A stretch of 64,000 nt of DNA. Origin: Gnetum montanum (lineage: Eukaryota > Streptophyta > Gnetopsida > Gnetales > Gnetaceae). Below the pieces are notes generated by a model that was not told the origin of the DNA, ran no database searches, and worked only from the letters and a program-made list of their open reading frames with translations. Made by a program: the position numbers and the translations under genes. Shown piece by piece: positions 1 through 11,767 of the stretch (within the stretch, counting starts at the first letter, position 1; every line of letters begins with the position of its first letter). The stretch spans positions 1-64,000 of the forward strand of contig MNCI01033570.1 of assembly GCA_015680685.1 (NCBI GenBank), in the 5' to 3' direction.

Positions 1-542
1 GTGTTGCGTGTATGAGCATAACGTAACATGGAAACAATGGATTCATGCTGTTTTACGCTTTCTTACGCAGCCGCGCGTAACGAAGCATAAAACAATGTTT
101 AGCTTGGCGACGCGATACACTGTGATATGCTGCGTTGCGTGATGAGCATATGATGAGAAATTGCACTTTCTTAGACTTTGCCTTTGACTGTTTTGGAGCT
201 TATTACGCTGCCGTGCGTAACGGAGCGTGAACCTGGCCTTGAACAAAAGACTTAGCAAAATACATAAGAAGTCGCATATTACGCAGCTCAAGCTTCTCCC
301 TATGCCGAAGTAACTATCCTTCTGATGCTGGACTATGTTTAAACAGAATCACGCTAAGTGCCATTATGCTACGTCGCGTGATATAGCGTAAACAGAAAAA
401 GCATAGAGAGATTAGGAATTTGCACAAGAAGTTGAGGACTTGATGCTACACGCCTCTTGGTGTTGCTATATCTTATTCTCCCTTCTGGGATTCTAACATG
501 CGCCCTTGCCTGAGGCCGACTCGCAATTTTTACAGTGTTTCA
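1..542 (-). repeat. 3' LTR of copy A (partial)
   Basis: Near-identical to the 5' LTR (8524 downward). On the minus strand it begins TGAAACACTGTAAAAATTG at 542, matching the 5' LTR start of A and the LTR start of D (TGAAACACCATAGAAATTG). It carries many TTACGC/GCGTAA motifs in both orientations. Its 3' end is beyond the left edge. Confidence 0.92.
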
Positions 543-557
543 ATGGCCCCTCTTTGT
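543..557 (-). other. Polypurine tract of copy A
   Basis: On the minus strand ACAAAGAGGGGCCAT lies directly before the LTR start TGAAAC. The same sequence precedes the 3' LTR of D (49083-49097), which fixes it as the plus-strand primer site of the family. Confidence 0.85.
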
Positions 558-1096
558 TGATGGTTGGAGGGCTTACCCGAAAGACGTCGACAAAGAATAC
601 GAAACACCGGATTGGTAGAAGCAAGAACAGCATCCATCCATGGCTACTCAGGCATTGCCCTGTCAATATGGAAGAGCAAAGCTGGGGGAATGGGAGATAG
701 AATGACATAGTAGGAAACAGGTTCGGGGAAGACATAACATAGGTTAGGATGGCAGGAGTATGGAATACGCTTACTGAACGCACAGAAACGTATGCACACG
801 TATGTCAACAGGAATGCTTTTAGACGAGCGTAGCGCGTCAGCCTGAGATCTCTCTGTCACTGATTATAGCAGGAATGCTTGCAAAAGGAGCATGGCGCAT
901 CACTTCTGCAATATCTCCGCCAGTGTGAGTGTGGAAAATGGGTACTTGCGTATGTAGCTTTTGCATATGGGAAGCGGGTGGTGGGGATGAAAGGAAATAA
1001 GAGCTAGGGGTAGGATTGTGAGAGGTATAGGCATTCAGATCTAAGTGGTCGGGCAAACCTGAGCAGCCATCTCAACATGCTGCTGTACTTCACCGC
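558..1096 (-). other. 3' untranslated spacer of copy A
   Basis: Lies between the 3' ORF stop and the polypurine tract and is homologous to 48437-49082 of D. I see no reading frame shared by the two copies and no other structure. Confidence 0.6.
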
Positions 1097-2158
1097 TCAG
1101 ATGGATGCACCTTTGAACGACATCCTCCAAAGCAAGTAACCTGCAACCACAAAAGAAAATAGAGGACACCATTGCTCATGCGAACAAGAGGCGAGGTTGT
1201 CGAAACGAGCGCCGTTTGATGCGAGATAGAGCGATTGGGTCATAAAGAAGGAGCCGGAGCATGAGGGCGGAGCCGCCAATCCTGACGATTGGACCAGCAT
1301 ATCTTTGCCAAAAGGCATCAGACACAGTGCAGCTAACTGGTTGTATAGGAAACCAGCTAGATGAATTTGCGAAGCCGACGTCCGATAGCGATGATCGGCG
1401 GAGGTTCCCGAGGTCGTTGTCGATGAGGATTTCGTCGGGGCTCCAGCTGGCAAGACTAAACTCTCAGAGGTACCACCGTTGCAGTGGGCGCAGTGGCGAC
1501 ATCTCCGAGGGATCAGTAAGATGCCTCTCAGCTCATCCGAGGAATTAGTAGGATGCCGGTGGGGTGGCGATGCTGGGACTGTCCCAGTATCCCACCTCGT
1601 TGGTTGTGCAATTGTACAGAGATAATCACGCTCGCTTGATTTACATGGCAGCAGTCTGTAAGTCCTAGTTTTAAGTCCTGGTAGACTGCCGTTACTGGTT
1701 TTAAGTCTCAGCCGACCATGGTCCCAGTTTAAAATCTGGACGGACCGAGAAGTACTAGTTTTACGTCATAGCGGACGGTGGTATGTCTGATTTATGGTCT
1801 TAGCAGACCGTGCTATGGATGTCAGTTTTGTGTCATGACCCAGGGACAGATCTGTGCTGGTTTTACGTCTCAGCAGACGGCTACTTACCTGTGCCAGTTT
1901 AGCGTCGTGGCGGATGCGTGCAAAAGATGCCAGTTTTTCATCTTGGCGGACCTGTACAACATTGCCAGTTTTACGTCGTAGCGGACGGTTACAACTTGCC
2001 AGTTTAGCGTCATAGTGGACGAATATTGCCAATTTAGCATCATGGCGGACGCGTGCAAGGAATGCCAGTTTTACGTTGTAGTGGATGGTGGTTGCCAGTT
2101 TAGCGTCGTAGCGGACGGTTAGTGCCAGTTTAACGTCGTGGCGGACGAGTATTGCCAT
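1097..2158 (-). pseudogene. 3' ORF downstream of integrase, copy A
   Basis: A 354-codon sense reading frame starting 27 bases after the integrase stop, with one in-frame stop (TGA, 1766-1768) where D has CGA. The start ATG (2158-2156) is at the homologous position in D, and the D frame is 356 codons. The first half is a run of peptide repeats of the type VRHDAKLA/VHYDAKLA; the second half is non-repetitive, with shared blocks such as GGTSESL, ASQI.LA and EQWCPLFS. The last ~14 codons differ in frame between copies because of a one-base indel. I recognise no domain. Function unknown; the evidence for coding is the shared frame, start and length. Confidence 0.62.
1640..2158 (-). repeat. Degenerate tandem repeat with TAAACTGGCA core (copy A)
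   Basis: About 14 diverged units containing GTCCGCYAYGACGTAAAACT-like cores followed by GGCA. Corresponds to 47376-47880 in D. Most unit lengths are multiples of three, so the array stays open as the N-terminal half of the 3' ORF. Tat elements are known for variable tandem repeats in their 3' regions. Confidence 0.85.
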
Positions 2159-2184
2159 ACCTGTTATTGACACCGTAGATGTTA

Positions 2185-3066
2185 TTAAATGTAATACCAC
2201 TTCAAATACACATGATTCACAGGATTTGGTAATTCATTGCCATTGACGTCTACTAACTTGAATGCTCCATTGCTGTACACGTCGACCACCAAGAAAGGGC
2301 CTTCCCAGTTTGCAGAGAACTTGCCTACTGGTTCACGCACAGCCTTGAGGACTAGATCTCCTTTCTTGATCAGGCGTTGTTGAAGGTTGTGACGATGCTT
2401 CTGTCTCTGTTTGTCTTGATACCTTTCAATCGTTTCAAGAGCCTGTATCTGCTTCTCTTCTACTGAATCCAGATCCGCGATTCGAGACTCGGTGTGTTGA
2501 GCCTCATTTATAACCATGGAGAGGACCATCCTCAGAGAAGGGATTTGCAACTCGAGAGGCAGCACTGCTTCAGACCCGTAAACTAGGCTATAGGTCGTAC
2601 TACCTGTAGCCGTCCTACACGTAGTACGATACACCCATAGCACATAGAGGATCTGTTCGTGCCACCGCCTTTTGTTGCCGTTGAGCATTTTCTTGAGCAG
2701 ATTGATGATCACTTTGTTCGTTGCTTCAGCTTGACCATTCGCTTGCAGGTAATAAGGGGAGGAAAAGGATTGTCTAATGCCCAGGTTATCATAGAAGGAT
2801 TTGGTTTCCGTGCTACTAAACTGTGGCCCATTGTTGGTCACGATAGTCATCGGGAGACCAAATCTGGTTACTATATTATCCAGGATAAAATGGCAAATCT
2901 GTTGAGATGTGATCTTCCGTAGGGGAACAGCCTCTACCCACTTTGTAAAATACTCAGTAGCGGTAATAATGAAGCTATGACCTGCGGAAGACTTCGGCGT
3001 GATGGAGCCTATAATGTCTAGTCCCCATCGCTGAAATGGCCATGTTATCTGCGTTGTATGTAATTT
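2185..3066 (-). pseudogene. Integrase core and C-terminal domain (pol fragment), copy A
   Basis: Reads in one frame from about 3066 to the stop at 2187-2185. It keeps the first catalytic Asp (GLDIIGS), has Asn in place of the second (TNNGPQF, where D has TDNGPQF), and keeps the Glu region (NGQAEATNK). The Ty3-type GPF module (NWEGPFLVVDVY) and a conserved end (HVYLKWYYI) follow. The N-terminal HHCC finger, RNase H and RT are missing because of the internal deletion. The Asp-to-Asn change (GAC to AAC) would abolish catalysis. Near-collinear with 46470-47342 of D. Confidence 0.93.
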
Positions 3067-3325
3067 TGTGTAACTAGTTTAAGGCAGTTGCGGGCCATAG
3101 CGTAATACAACAAGCGTAAATGATACTGGTACAGTATTTTGCGTAATTATGCTAAAGTGATCAAGAAACGTGAATACCATGCATACGAAAAAGATAACAG
3201 TGTGAAGGTAGATGACAAGCGTAAGAACCGAAAACAAAAGTAAGGTGAAAATGCATGAAATAAAATTGCTAAGTCGGAACCATGATAACTCACTAAGACA
3301 TGATAATGTACACAAGGACCATCGT
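3067..3325 (-). other. Deletion scar and post-protease remnant, copy A
   Basis: Contains one recognisable unit of the post-protease repeat (GGCCCGCAACTGCCTTAAAC on the minus strand, about 3075-3100), then runs straight into integrase sequence near 3066. In D these points are about 7.5 kb apart. An N sits at 3332, just outside. Confidence 0.7.
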
Positions 3326-6300
3326 TCAACCNCGTAGAGGAGTCAAACCATAAGTCTCCTCGCCCTTACGCGATNTATCCGAAAATGGCAGGTCCACCCA
3401 AGCTAGACCATCATCATTGCTGTCAGTTTGTTGAGGGGTTTGGAGACAGGCTTGATCATCAGTCATTTCTATCTCTGAACCCCATTCTTCTTCAATGTTA
3501 TTGACGGTCCTGGGGGTGATTTCTTCACTGCGTATCACAACCTCCCCTCCGGCATAGGGAAGATGTATCTCTTGGTGTATTGGTGACGAAACTGCCCTCA
3601 GCTGGGCTAACCACGACCTCCCCAAGATTAGGTTGAACCCTGGCATCTCCTCTACAACTAAGAAAGTGGCCTCCATTGGGAATTGATCCCCCGCCACAAA
3701 CTCAATACGCACCATCCCCTTAACTTGAACCCATGCCCCGTTGAACGATTTTACGCAGGCCGTCATCGTGGGCGTGATCTGGTCGACCAGACCCAACCTA
3801 TCCACGATGGAATAGGGAATGACGTTGGTAGCTGCGCCATCGTCCACGTGCACTCTCCGGATCCAGTATTGACCAACCCAGATAGTGATAAACATAGGTT
3901 CAATTGTCACTTGACCTTTCTCAGGATCGTCTTTGATAGACCCGTCGTGGAAGGTCAGCGAGGAAGGCGTAGGTTGCTCAGCTTCGGAAGGAAACATGAT
4001 AGCATGTATCGCTTCCTCCTCTACTGGCAAGCTTTCATCCACTAATATGGATGTCAGCATGCGAACCATAGCCTCATGGTGTTCTTGAGACGTCATAAGC
4101 AGGTCGTAAAGGCTCAGCGTTGTGTTTTTTTGTTTGAGAGCCTGTTTAACTTGTGTAAATGTGTCGAGGAGGTCCTTCTCCCAGCTAGGTTTTTTTTCCC
4201 CCTTGTCTTCTTCCATTCGACCCAAGAGACGAATCTCTCGAGGTGGGACGGTGTTAGTCAAAGGGTTGCTCTTTTTCTTGCCAAGAGAAGGTGGTTGCGT
4301 TTTCGCACCTTTATCCTGCCCCTGAGGTACAAGTGAAGGCATAGAGGCCAGGGGCCTAGGCTTAGGAAAGTCGAGCGTAGAGTGGTCTTTCGTTGCGTTA
4401 ACTAATGTGTCCTCTCTCTTTTGTTTGGGAGGTGAGGGTTGACCCTTTTGGTTGGAGGTTTTCCCCTACGTGAGAGGAGCAGCCTATGGTTTTGGCGCCC
4501 TGATAATGAAGGGCACCCTATGCGTGGGCGCGGACGAGGCTGCGGCTTGGCTATTGCTACGTGACTGAGGGTGTACCCGGGAAGGTGCCCGTATAATGAA
4601 GGGTGGCCTCGAGACCCCACTGGCTGCTGATGAAATGGTTGGCCCCCTTTTTGAGTTGGCAGGGACACGCAAAACAAAAGGTTGTTTTGGCGGTTCCCTC
4701 CTCTCACCGTCGGTACTTACCACAGTGATTGTATAAGGATCATCGTTTGCATTCAACAGGTCCTTATACATGTGCAATGTTTGGTTTTCTAGACGCGTCG
4801 GGTTGTTGCTGTCTAACTTGAGTGAACCGTCGTCCAGCATACGTTGAATGTCGTCTTTCAACGCCCAATAGTAATCCGTATTGTGACAACATAGCTAGTG
4901 GTAGTCACAGAAACGGTCTAGCCTGAAAGATCTTGGAACTGGTGGTTCGTTAGGTAAGGCTAGAGAAGGGTTCTTCAGCAGTTCACAATGATGTCTGTGA
5001 TGCTTCAGAGCCTCCTCGGACACCTTCTTAGGTTGAATGTGCCCTGCCCCTAATAGTTGTTTCAGCAGTTCAGAATGCTTTACAGGTAATGCCATGTACT
5101 TTGAGTGATCCTTACGCTCAAAGTTTGGCTTAGGCTGGGGGGCCTTTCCAGGAGTAGTTGTGTCTTGGCTGGTGCCGGCATCAGCTGTGGTCTCAGGAGG
5201 CACCGTGGGTGCCTTCTTGTTCTTAGTCTTTGTACCCTCAATCATCGCAGCTATTTTCGTTCTCGCTGCTTTCCCTTTGTCTTTGCTCTTATTATGTGTG
5301 TTCCTGTAGGTGACATACGCCAGGTCTTTGCTAGCCTTTGCAGCATCTTGGATGCTTCTAGTTTGAGTGAAGGCCTGGTGTAGAGAGTTGGGGGAAAGAT
5401 AATATAGCTTTGACTTAATAAAGTCGTTGACTGCTCCCTTGAATATAGCCAGTAGATGTGAATCCGCGATCGGCTCGCGGATCTCATTCAAGGTAGCATT
5501 CCAACGCTGTATAAACCTTTGGACGGGCTCGAGCGGGTCTTGTTTCACCCCCATGAGCTGATCCAATGTGACTTCTGGTTTTAAGTTGTATTTGAAGCGG
5601 GTCACAAATTGGGTCAGCAGCTCTTCTAGGGTTGAGATGGAAGAGCGTGGGAGGGCTCGGTACCAATCCAAAGCTTTCCCTATTAGGGACATTGCAAAGA
5701 CTCAGATGATGGTGTGTGGCCATTGCTGCAATAAAAAGGACTCAGACCTGAACATGACCAAGTGAGCGTTGGGATCTCCCTCCCCATTGTACTTGGTAAA
5801 ATGAGGCAGAGACATCCCTGGCGGTAACGACAGCATAGGGACCGCTGGGCTAATCGGATCATCCTGGTAAAAGTCCATGATCTGAATAGTATCAGAACCA
5901 GCGGCTTTGAGGCGTCGAACCTCCTCGGTGAGAGTCTGTATAAGCTGGAAGGCTTGGTCCAGACCTGTTGATGGAGGTGTCTGTGTAGAAGGCATAGGAG
6001 GTTGGACCAAGAGGGCAGCGCGAGGGAATGGAAATGACGGGAGAGGTTGATTGGCTGCTTGTGGGGCGGGGATCCCTACAGGCGGAGGGGCCTGTGAAGA
6101 CCACCATCCACTGGTTTGCGAAGAGGGGTTAGTCGCCGCCTGCTGCATAAGATAGGGATAGATATACTGCGGGACCACCTGTGGAACTTGCATTGCAGGT
6201 GCAACCGGGGGTTGCACGCCATAGACCACAGACTGGGTATGCTGCGCCGCCGGGTTGGCCCACTGACCTACGGCAGGCTGTTGGATGTATGTTTGTGGCT

Positions 6301-6918
6301 GAACAGCTGCGGTGATCTGTTGAGTTGGAGGGGGCGGAAGTGACAAGGTTTGCACTGGGCGCGTTGCGAATATGTTGTGAGGTTGTATCTGAGGGATGAA
6401 ATGGGGCGTGGTGGTCGCCGGGATCACCACTGGGATGCTAAGTACCCATGGTGATGAAACCGCCCCAGTGTTATTATGCGGTATTTGTGCTTGCAGCCTA
6501 GACGGCTACGCGGTGGCCTGTGGCATGGCAGGGAAATGCATCTGTGCGGTCATGGCTGGGTCAAGAGGAGCGGCCTCTTCGTTGAAAGGAAACAAGGGAT
6601 TTATGTACGTTTGGGGGCTCAGAGTATGGAACGAATGTTCCGACTGGGCTGCCAATTCATCCTATTCCTCTTCCCCATGCTGGGGCTCCACCACAGCTTG
6701 TGCCGCCTGGCCCTTGGCCATGACCAACTATGTAATGAGTTCATGTTGGTGTTCGGTCAAGGGAATGATGTCGTAAGCTGTTGGCTTGAAATCATGGCCC
6801 CCTCGGTGGACCACCTCAAAGTTTCGTTTCGCTTNTTGGCGACTGCGATAGGGTTCACAGCTGTGGCACCCAAATCGGCAGGGACCATGGCGGTTGTGGT
6901 TGTGTAAAAGGAATCCAT
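3326..6918 (-). pseudogene. Gag-protease polyprotein, copy A
   Basis: One long reading frame on the minus strand with scattered stops. ATG at 6918-6916 (MDSFYTTTTAM). A deletion near 6840-6820 removes about 50 residues of the N-terminal region seen in D and shifts frame. A Pro/Gln-rich stretch follows (6430-5960), then the Retrotrans_gag domain (about 5760-5330; MSLIGKALDWYRALP, TRFKYNLKPEVTLDQLMG), a CCHC-like knuckle (near 4890; FCDYH.LC.HNTDYYW), a Pro-rich linker, and an aspartic protease (about 3880-3590; HVDDGAATNVIPYSI ... LILGRSWLAQL). Stops at positions where D or other copies read Gln (for example after DYH, and in PKP.A, LT.G) fit CAG/CAA to TAG. Ns at 3332, 3375 and 6835. Confidence 0.92.
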
Positions 6919-7138
6919 TGATTAATGAGATTGACAGTGACTGGTAATCGGATCTAAGAAATGGCTGGCAATAAGATCACAAATAGGCTTTCTACCCTAC
7001 AGGATTCCAAAGGAATCGTTGCTGAGACCGATCTACACCACACGATCTACCGCAAACTTCCCTAGAGGTATTACGTCTACGGTTTAGGGTATGGATCGCT
7101 AATAGGGCTACCCGAAATATTCGGATCGGAACCTAAGA
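6919..7138 (-). other. 5' leader of copy A
   Basis: Short untranslated leader between the PBS and the gag ATG, homologous to 34733-34957 of D. No further structure seen. Confidence 0.7.
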
Positions 7139-7157
7139 GGCCCTCCTTCTAGCGCCA
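7139..7157 (-). other. Primer binding site, copy A
   Basis: TGGCGCTAGAAGGAGGGCC, six bases after the LTR end (...GTTACA). Identical to the PBS of D (34714-34732), with decayed versions at 20399, 24827 and 28862. It starts TGG as a tRNA 3'-CCA complement should; I cannot name the primer tRNA with confidence. Confidence 0.85.
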
Positions 7158-7163
7158 GAAAAC

Positions 7164-8524
7164 TGTAACGATGGAAAACATCGGCAGCTGGAAAATACCG
7201 AACAAATTCCATGTACACAGTTTTAACCATGGATCCGCGCGAGGGCTATGTTGGAAAAATGAATCCACGGTGCCCTGAACGGTCTTGTCGATCAGACAGG
7301 GACTTACTAATCAGTGAACTGATGAATATCTCGTGAAACGATCTGATTCGAGGAATCGCAAAAATGAGGAGAAAACGATGTAGATGAATTGCAACGATGA
7401 TAACGTTAAACACGATAAGAGGAGGCTGACATAAGAGAAACACGTAGTTTCAAGATCTACGCTTTGCCTTTGAAAGATGTATATTTTATATATTTCGTTA
7501 CACTGGGGAGACCCCAATTACTTGATGCGAAGCAATGCATAAAACAACAAGGAAACTGTCCAAATAGAAGTCCGATCTACCTCGTGGGCTAAAGCCGGGA
7601 TGCAAGGAAGGTCAAGCTCTGACGTCTACCGATCAACTGTTTCTGACCAATAGAGTCTTCCCCAGTAGAACGATTACTCCTGTCGCCGGTGCTCAAAGCG
7701 AACTGTGCTCTGTTTCTGCCGTAAGGTGATGCCGTCAACAATTGCCAAAGCACTGCTCTCTGTATCTCTGCTCAAAAGTGATAAGTGCTCCAGTGCTTAG
7801 AAAAATGCCTTTGCTTCTCTGATTTGCCAACCTCTGTATCTTTGTCAACTAGGGTATTTATAGGCTGCGATGNTACGCTCGTTCGCGTATTGTGCGTGTG
7901 AAGAAGAGGTGCACGTCGGGCATGTTTCAACTGTCTTTGGGTTATATTACGCTCATTCACGCTGTGTTGCGTGTATGAGCGTAACGTAACATGGAAACAA
8001 TGGATTCACGCTGTTTTACGCTTTCTTACGCAGCCGCGCGTAACGAAGCGTAAAACAATGTTTAGCTTGATGACGCGATACGCTGTGATACGCTGCGTTG
8101 CGTGATGAGCGTATGATGAGCAATCGCACTTTCTTAGACTTTGCCTTTGACTGTTTTGGAGCTTATTACGCTGCCGTGCGTAACAGAGCATAAACCTGGC
8201 CTTGAACAAAAGACTTAGCAAAATACATAAGAAGTCGCATATTACGCAGCTCAAGCTTCTCCCTATGCCGAAGTAACTATCCTTCTGATGCTGGACTATG
8301 TTTAAACAGAATCATGCTAAGTGCCATTACGCTACGTTGCGTGATATAGCGTAAACAGAAAAAGCATAGAGAGATTAGGAATCTGCACAAGAAGTTGAGG
8401 ACTTGATGCTATGCGCCTCATGGTGTTGCTCTGTCTTATTCTCCCTTTTGGAATTCTAACATGCGCCCTTGCTTGAATTGTGAATCCTTGCCTGAGGCCG
8501 ACTAGCAATTTTTACGGTGTTTCA
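7164..8524 (-). repeat. 5' LTR of copy A (1,361 bp)
   Basis: Begins TGAAAC at 8524 and ends TTACA at 7164 on the minus strand. Contains the LTR promoter (TATAAATA at 7862-7855) and dense TTACGC/GCGTAA motifs in the U3 part. An N sits at 7872. Confidence 0.92.
7855..7862 (-). promoter_or_regulatory. LTR TATA box, copy A
   Basis: CCTATAAATACCC on the minus strand, at the place matching TATAAATA in both D LTRs (33955 and 49894). Confidence 0.75.
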
Positions 8525-10986
8525 CTTAGCAAGCCATGTTTTGAGGCTACAAGGCTATTAGTGAGTTCAAACATCAATCAAGGCTATTTTTGGGTTGTTT
8601 GGACTTAAAAATTAAGTGTTTTGAGGCTTTCACTCTAGGCTCAACATGGAAATAGGGATACTCTACATAGAAACTAAGGAAAATAGGTTTTGGAATGCTC
8701 AAAGGTCTAAATTGAGGTTTAAAGACATTCCCAAGATAACATAGGGTTAGATCCATCAAAATTGGGCACTCCAAAGGTCTATAAAGGCCAAAATGTTGGT
8801 CTTGAAGTCTTCCTCATTTGTTTCCACACTGGCCAATGTGGAAGAAAGAGGGGTTAACATGAAAAACAAAGATTCAAGCCAAAATGGGGTCAAACTTGAT
8901 CAAATAGGTAGCTTGGATCCAAATTTGAAGGCTGCGCTTCCTTTAGCTTCATTTTGAGAGAGTTTGAGTTGATTTTGAGTGTCATAACATAGAAAAATGG
9001 CTTCCCATATTTTTTCCATGTTGATCATAGTATCCCTAGCATGGAAAAATAAGGGGACATTATTTTTATGAATTCAAAGTGATTTAGGAGTACTTTGAAT
9101 AGGTTTCTAGGCACGTAGAGCTATAGACTTCGATTTTGCAAGTTTCTAGTTGATTTTGGATGCATTTGAAAATTTTTTAAGCATACCTAAGTCCTTCCTC
9201 CATGTTTTCACATTGTGAAAGTTACTTTAGCATGGAAGAATTGGGGGAATAGGTTTTTAAGGTTTGAAATGAGGTCAGACAAGAAAAATTTTAAGGCTAT
9301 GACATATTGGACTTCTTTGGCATAGATCTCTAGCTTTAGAGAGTGTCATCTTATAATTAAAAGTGGAAAAGTATCTTTGCCCCATTTTTTCCACACTAGG
9401 GGAGTTACCCTAGAATGAAAGAAGAAAGAATCAAAGAGCTAGGCTAATTTTTATTGCAATCGACCATGCATGTTACCTTCTAGAGTTACTAAGGTGAACG
9501 ACTATGTCTCCATGTCAAAATTTGGTAGTTTTGAGTGCTTCCTGATGGTTTGAAAGCTTTCCCATTTTCTCCACACTAGAGCTAGGAAGCTCAGTGTGGA
9601 AACCTAGGGAAAACCATCTTTTGACCATTTGGGATTAATTTCTTAAGGTTTGAAGAATACAATGGTTGTTACCAAGGTTCTAGAGTGCCTGTAACATCAT
9701 TTAATGTCATTTTGAGGCATTTAGGAGCTTCAAATAGGTTCCTCCTTGTGTTTCCATGCTAGGAAACATGGATGAAGGGATCCCTAGCATGGAACAATCT
9801 TGAATCCTAGATATGGGCTAATTTTTACCTCAATTGATCATGCATGTTAGCCTTCAAGTTTTCCAGGGTCAAGGACTAGGGTTTCATGTCAAATTTTGAT
9901 AATTTTATGTAATTTTAAGAATATTTGGGCTTCCACCATTTTTTTCACATTGGGACTAGAATGCCTAGTGTGGAAAGCTATGGGAAATCATTTTTTCACC
10001 ATTTGACATTAGTTTCTTAAAGTTTGAAGTCTCAAGAGTATGTCAGCAAGGTCCTAGAGCATATGTAAGCTTAGTTAATGTTGTTCTAAGGTATTTATGG
10101 AACAAAAATGAGTATTTCCATTAATTTTCATACTAGGTAGCAAGGGGGGGATCCCCAACATGGAAACAGCATAAAACTTATATCTAGCCCAATTTTAACT
10201 TCAATTGACCATGCATGTATACCTCTGGGGTTATTGAGGTCAAGGACTAGGGTTTGGAGGTTAAACTGATTATTTTGTAGGTTTTCCAAGTGGTATTGAG
10301 ATTCCACCTATTTTTCCATGCTAGGGATAGTATGCCCAACATGAAAAAATAGGGGAAAATATCTAATCCCTTTTTCCATCATTTTTAGTCATGCATGTAG
10401 GTCCTTGAGTTTGCTAGTGATGATTATCAATGCTTGGTGTTAAGAGTTTATTGTTTTGAATGTTGATGAGTGGTTTTTAGTGTTCCCCATCTTTTTCCAT
10501 GTTGGAGCTTCCATTCTTAACATAACAAGTTGGGGGAAAGGCTTTTTGACTATTTGTGGTCACTTTAAGTCATGCATGTAGGCTTCTAAGATTGCTAGCA
10601 TTGATTGTTGATACTTGATGTCAAAATTTGGTTGTTTCAAGGGCTATTAAGTAGTTTCTTGGCTTCTACCCATTTTTCCATGTTGGGGCTTTCATGCTCA
10701 ATGTGGAAATTTTGGGGAAGGAATTTTTAGCTTTTTATGATGAATTTGACCATGAATGAGTGTCTACAGGATTGCTGGTGTTGGCCATCACTACCTAATG
10801 GTAAAATTCAATCATTTTGAAGGTCATGAGGGGGTTGTTAGGCTTTGCCCCTTTCATCCATGCTAAGGGTGGATGGCTTACTATGGAAGTAATCTCCTCC
10901 AACTAAGAAAGTTAGATCTAGGCTAAATCTATAGTCAATCGATGATGCATGTTAACCTCCATGGTTGTTGGTGTCGATGGCTAATG
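8525..10986. repeat. AT-rich tandem array with palindrome TTCCACACTxGG / CCxAGTGTGGAA
   Basis: No coding sequence found. Diverged units of about 185 bp, in places pairing as about 370 bp, are marked by the phrase GACCATGCATGT (near 9461, 9835, 10207, 10388, 10570, 10750, 10942). Most units carry a short imperfect inverted repeat, TTTCCATGCTRGG ... CCCARCATGGAAA, with 10-25 bases between arms (near 9395, 9590, 9760, 9970, 10135, 10330, 10510, 10690). Two more palindromes lie beyond the solo LTR at about 12000-12200. The array sits where, in D, pol would follow the antisense gene's promoter. Confidence 0.75.
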
Positions 10987-11697
10987 CTGGGTGATGAGTG
11001 GCGAGGTACCCCTATACTCAACCATACGAATACGAGCATTACACACACGATCCAGTCGAGCTCTGCAGATTAAGTGCCTACACGCCTTATGGAAAACCTA
11101 AGGTTAATCAGTTGTTGTCTTTCCAAGTTCACTTGTAATTGTCATGATTGTATGGTTAAGTGAACTTGAGGTATGTGATTTTTATATCTTTTCTCTTTTA
11201 TCACCTATGCTAATGAGGAAAAGGGTGAAGAGACTAAGTAACTAACTTTAACTAACTAAGCTTTAATTACCCTAGCATCAGTATTTGTTCCCACTTGCTG
11301 TTTCACACCCTAAACCAATGCAACACTGTTGGGATTAGCAAATGCTATTTGTTACTGGGATTACCAAGCGTAATGCACATGCTCAAAGCGGTTGTATTGA
11401 ATGCACTTAACTAGGAGTGTTGAGGGTTGAGAAAGATTAATTAACTAATAAATCATTTAACATTAATTAAAATCCTATTTATCTTAGTCCATGCACTACA
11501 AGGTTTATCCAAAAGTTTGTCTTTATTTCCGTACACAAACGTGTGCTCAGGTACAATATTTTCTTGAATAAAGATCCGTTCACTTTGAGACTCCTATTGC
11601 GGGCACATGGAAATTATTCTATCTCTGGAGAGGTAAAACTGCTAGAGTTTCACTAAGGGTCTAGATCTAGATGGAAAAACAAGGGAGAACCGCCTCT

Positions 11698-11705
11698 TAT
11701 TTATA
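11698..11705 (-). promoter_or_regulatory. TATA box of solo LTR J
   Basis: CTATAAATAAGAGG on the minus strand, the same context as in both C LTRs (CTATAAATAAGAGGGCC at 30553 and 53827). Confidence 0.75.
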
Positions 11706-11722
11706 GATTTGGCAGTGCGCTA

Positions 11723-11767
11723 CGATATCGTGGGAAAAGCCGCAATATTGCGGCCGACACGATATCG
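11723..11767. repeat. Nested perfect palindrome in U3 of LTR J
   Basis: Outer arms CGATATCGTG (11723-11732) and CACGATATCG (11758-11767) enclose the 14-bp palindrome CCGCAATATTGCGG (11740-11753). It lies just upstream of the TATA box on the minus strand and is the only CpG-dense patch in this part of the window. Confidence 0.85.

Larger units (their letters stand above)
1..8524 (-). mobile_element. Tat-lineage LTR retrotransposon, copy A (internally deleted)
   Basis: Minus-strand element with two related LTRs: the 5' LTR at 7164-8524 and the 3' LTR at 1-542, cut by the window edge. Between them, in transcription order, are a PBS, leader, gag-pro, a deletion scar, the integrase core and C-terminus, a 3' ORF and a PPT. 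Compared with copy D it lacks about 7.5 kb: the end of the post-protease repeat, the antisense gene region, reverse transcriptase, both RNase H domains and the integrase zinc finger. It therefore could not move on its own. The two LTRs look a few percent diverged over the shared first 300 bases. The right flank is CTTAG (8525-8529); the matching target duplication lies outside the window. Confidence 0.93.

Noticed and set aside
1261-1548. Plus-strand frame antisense to the 3' ORF of A, partly conserved with 48158-47853 in D
   Set aside because: The sense frame is longer, starts and ends alike in both copies and has slightly more third-position change; the antisense frame is probably its shadow. 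Kept only as a caveat.
8006-8254. 82-codon frame repeated at 43-291 as a gene
   Set aside because: It is the two LTRs of A read in the same frame; no reason to call it coding.
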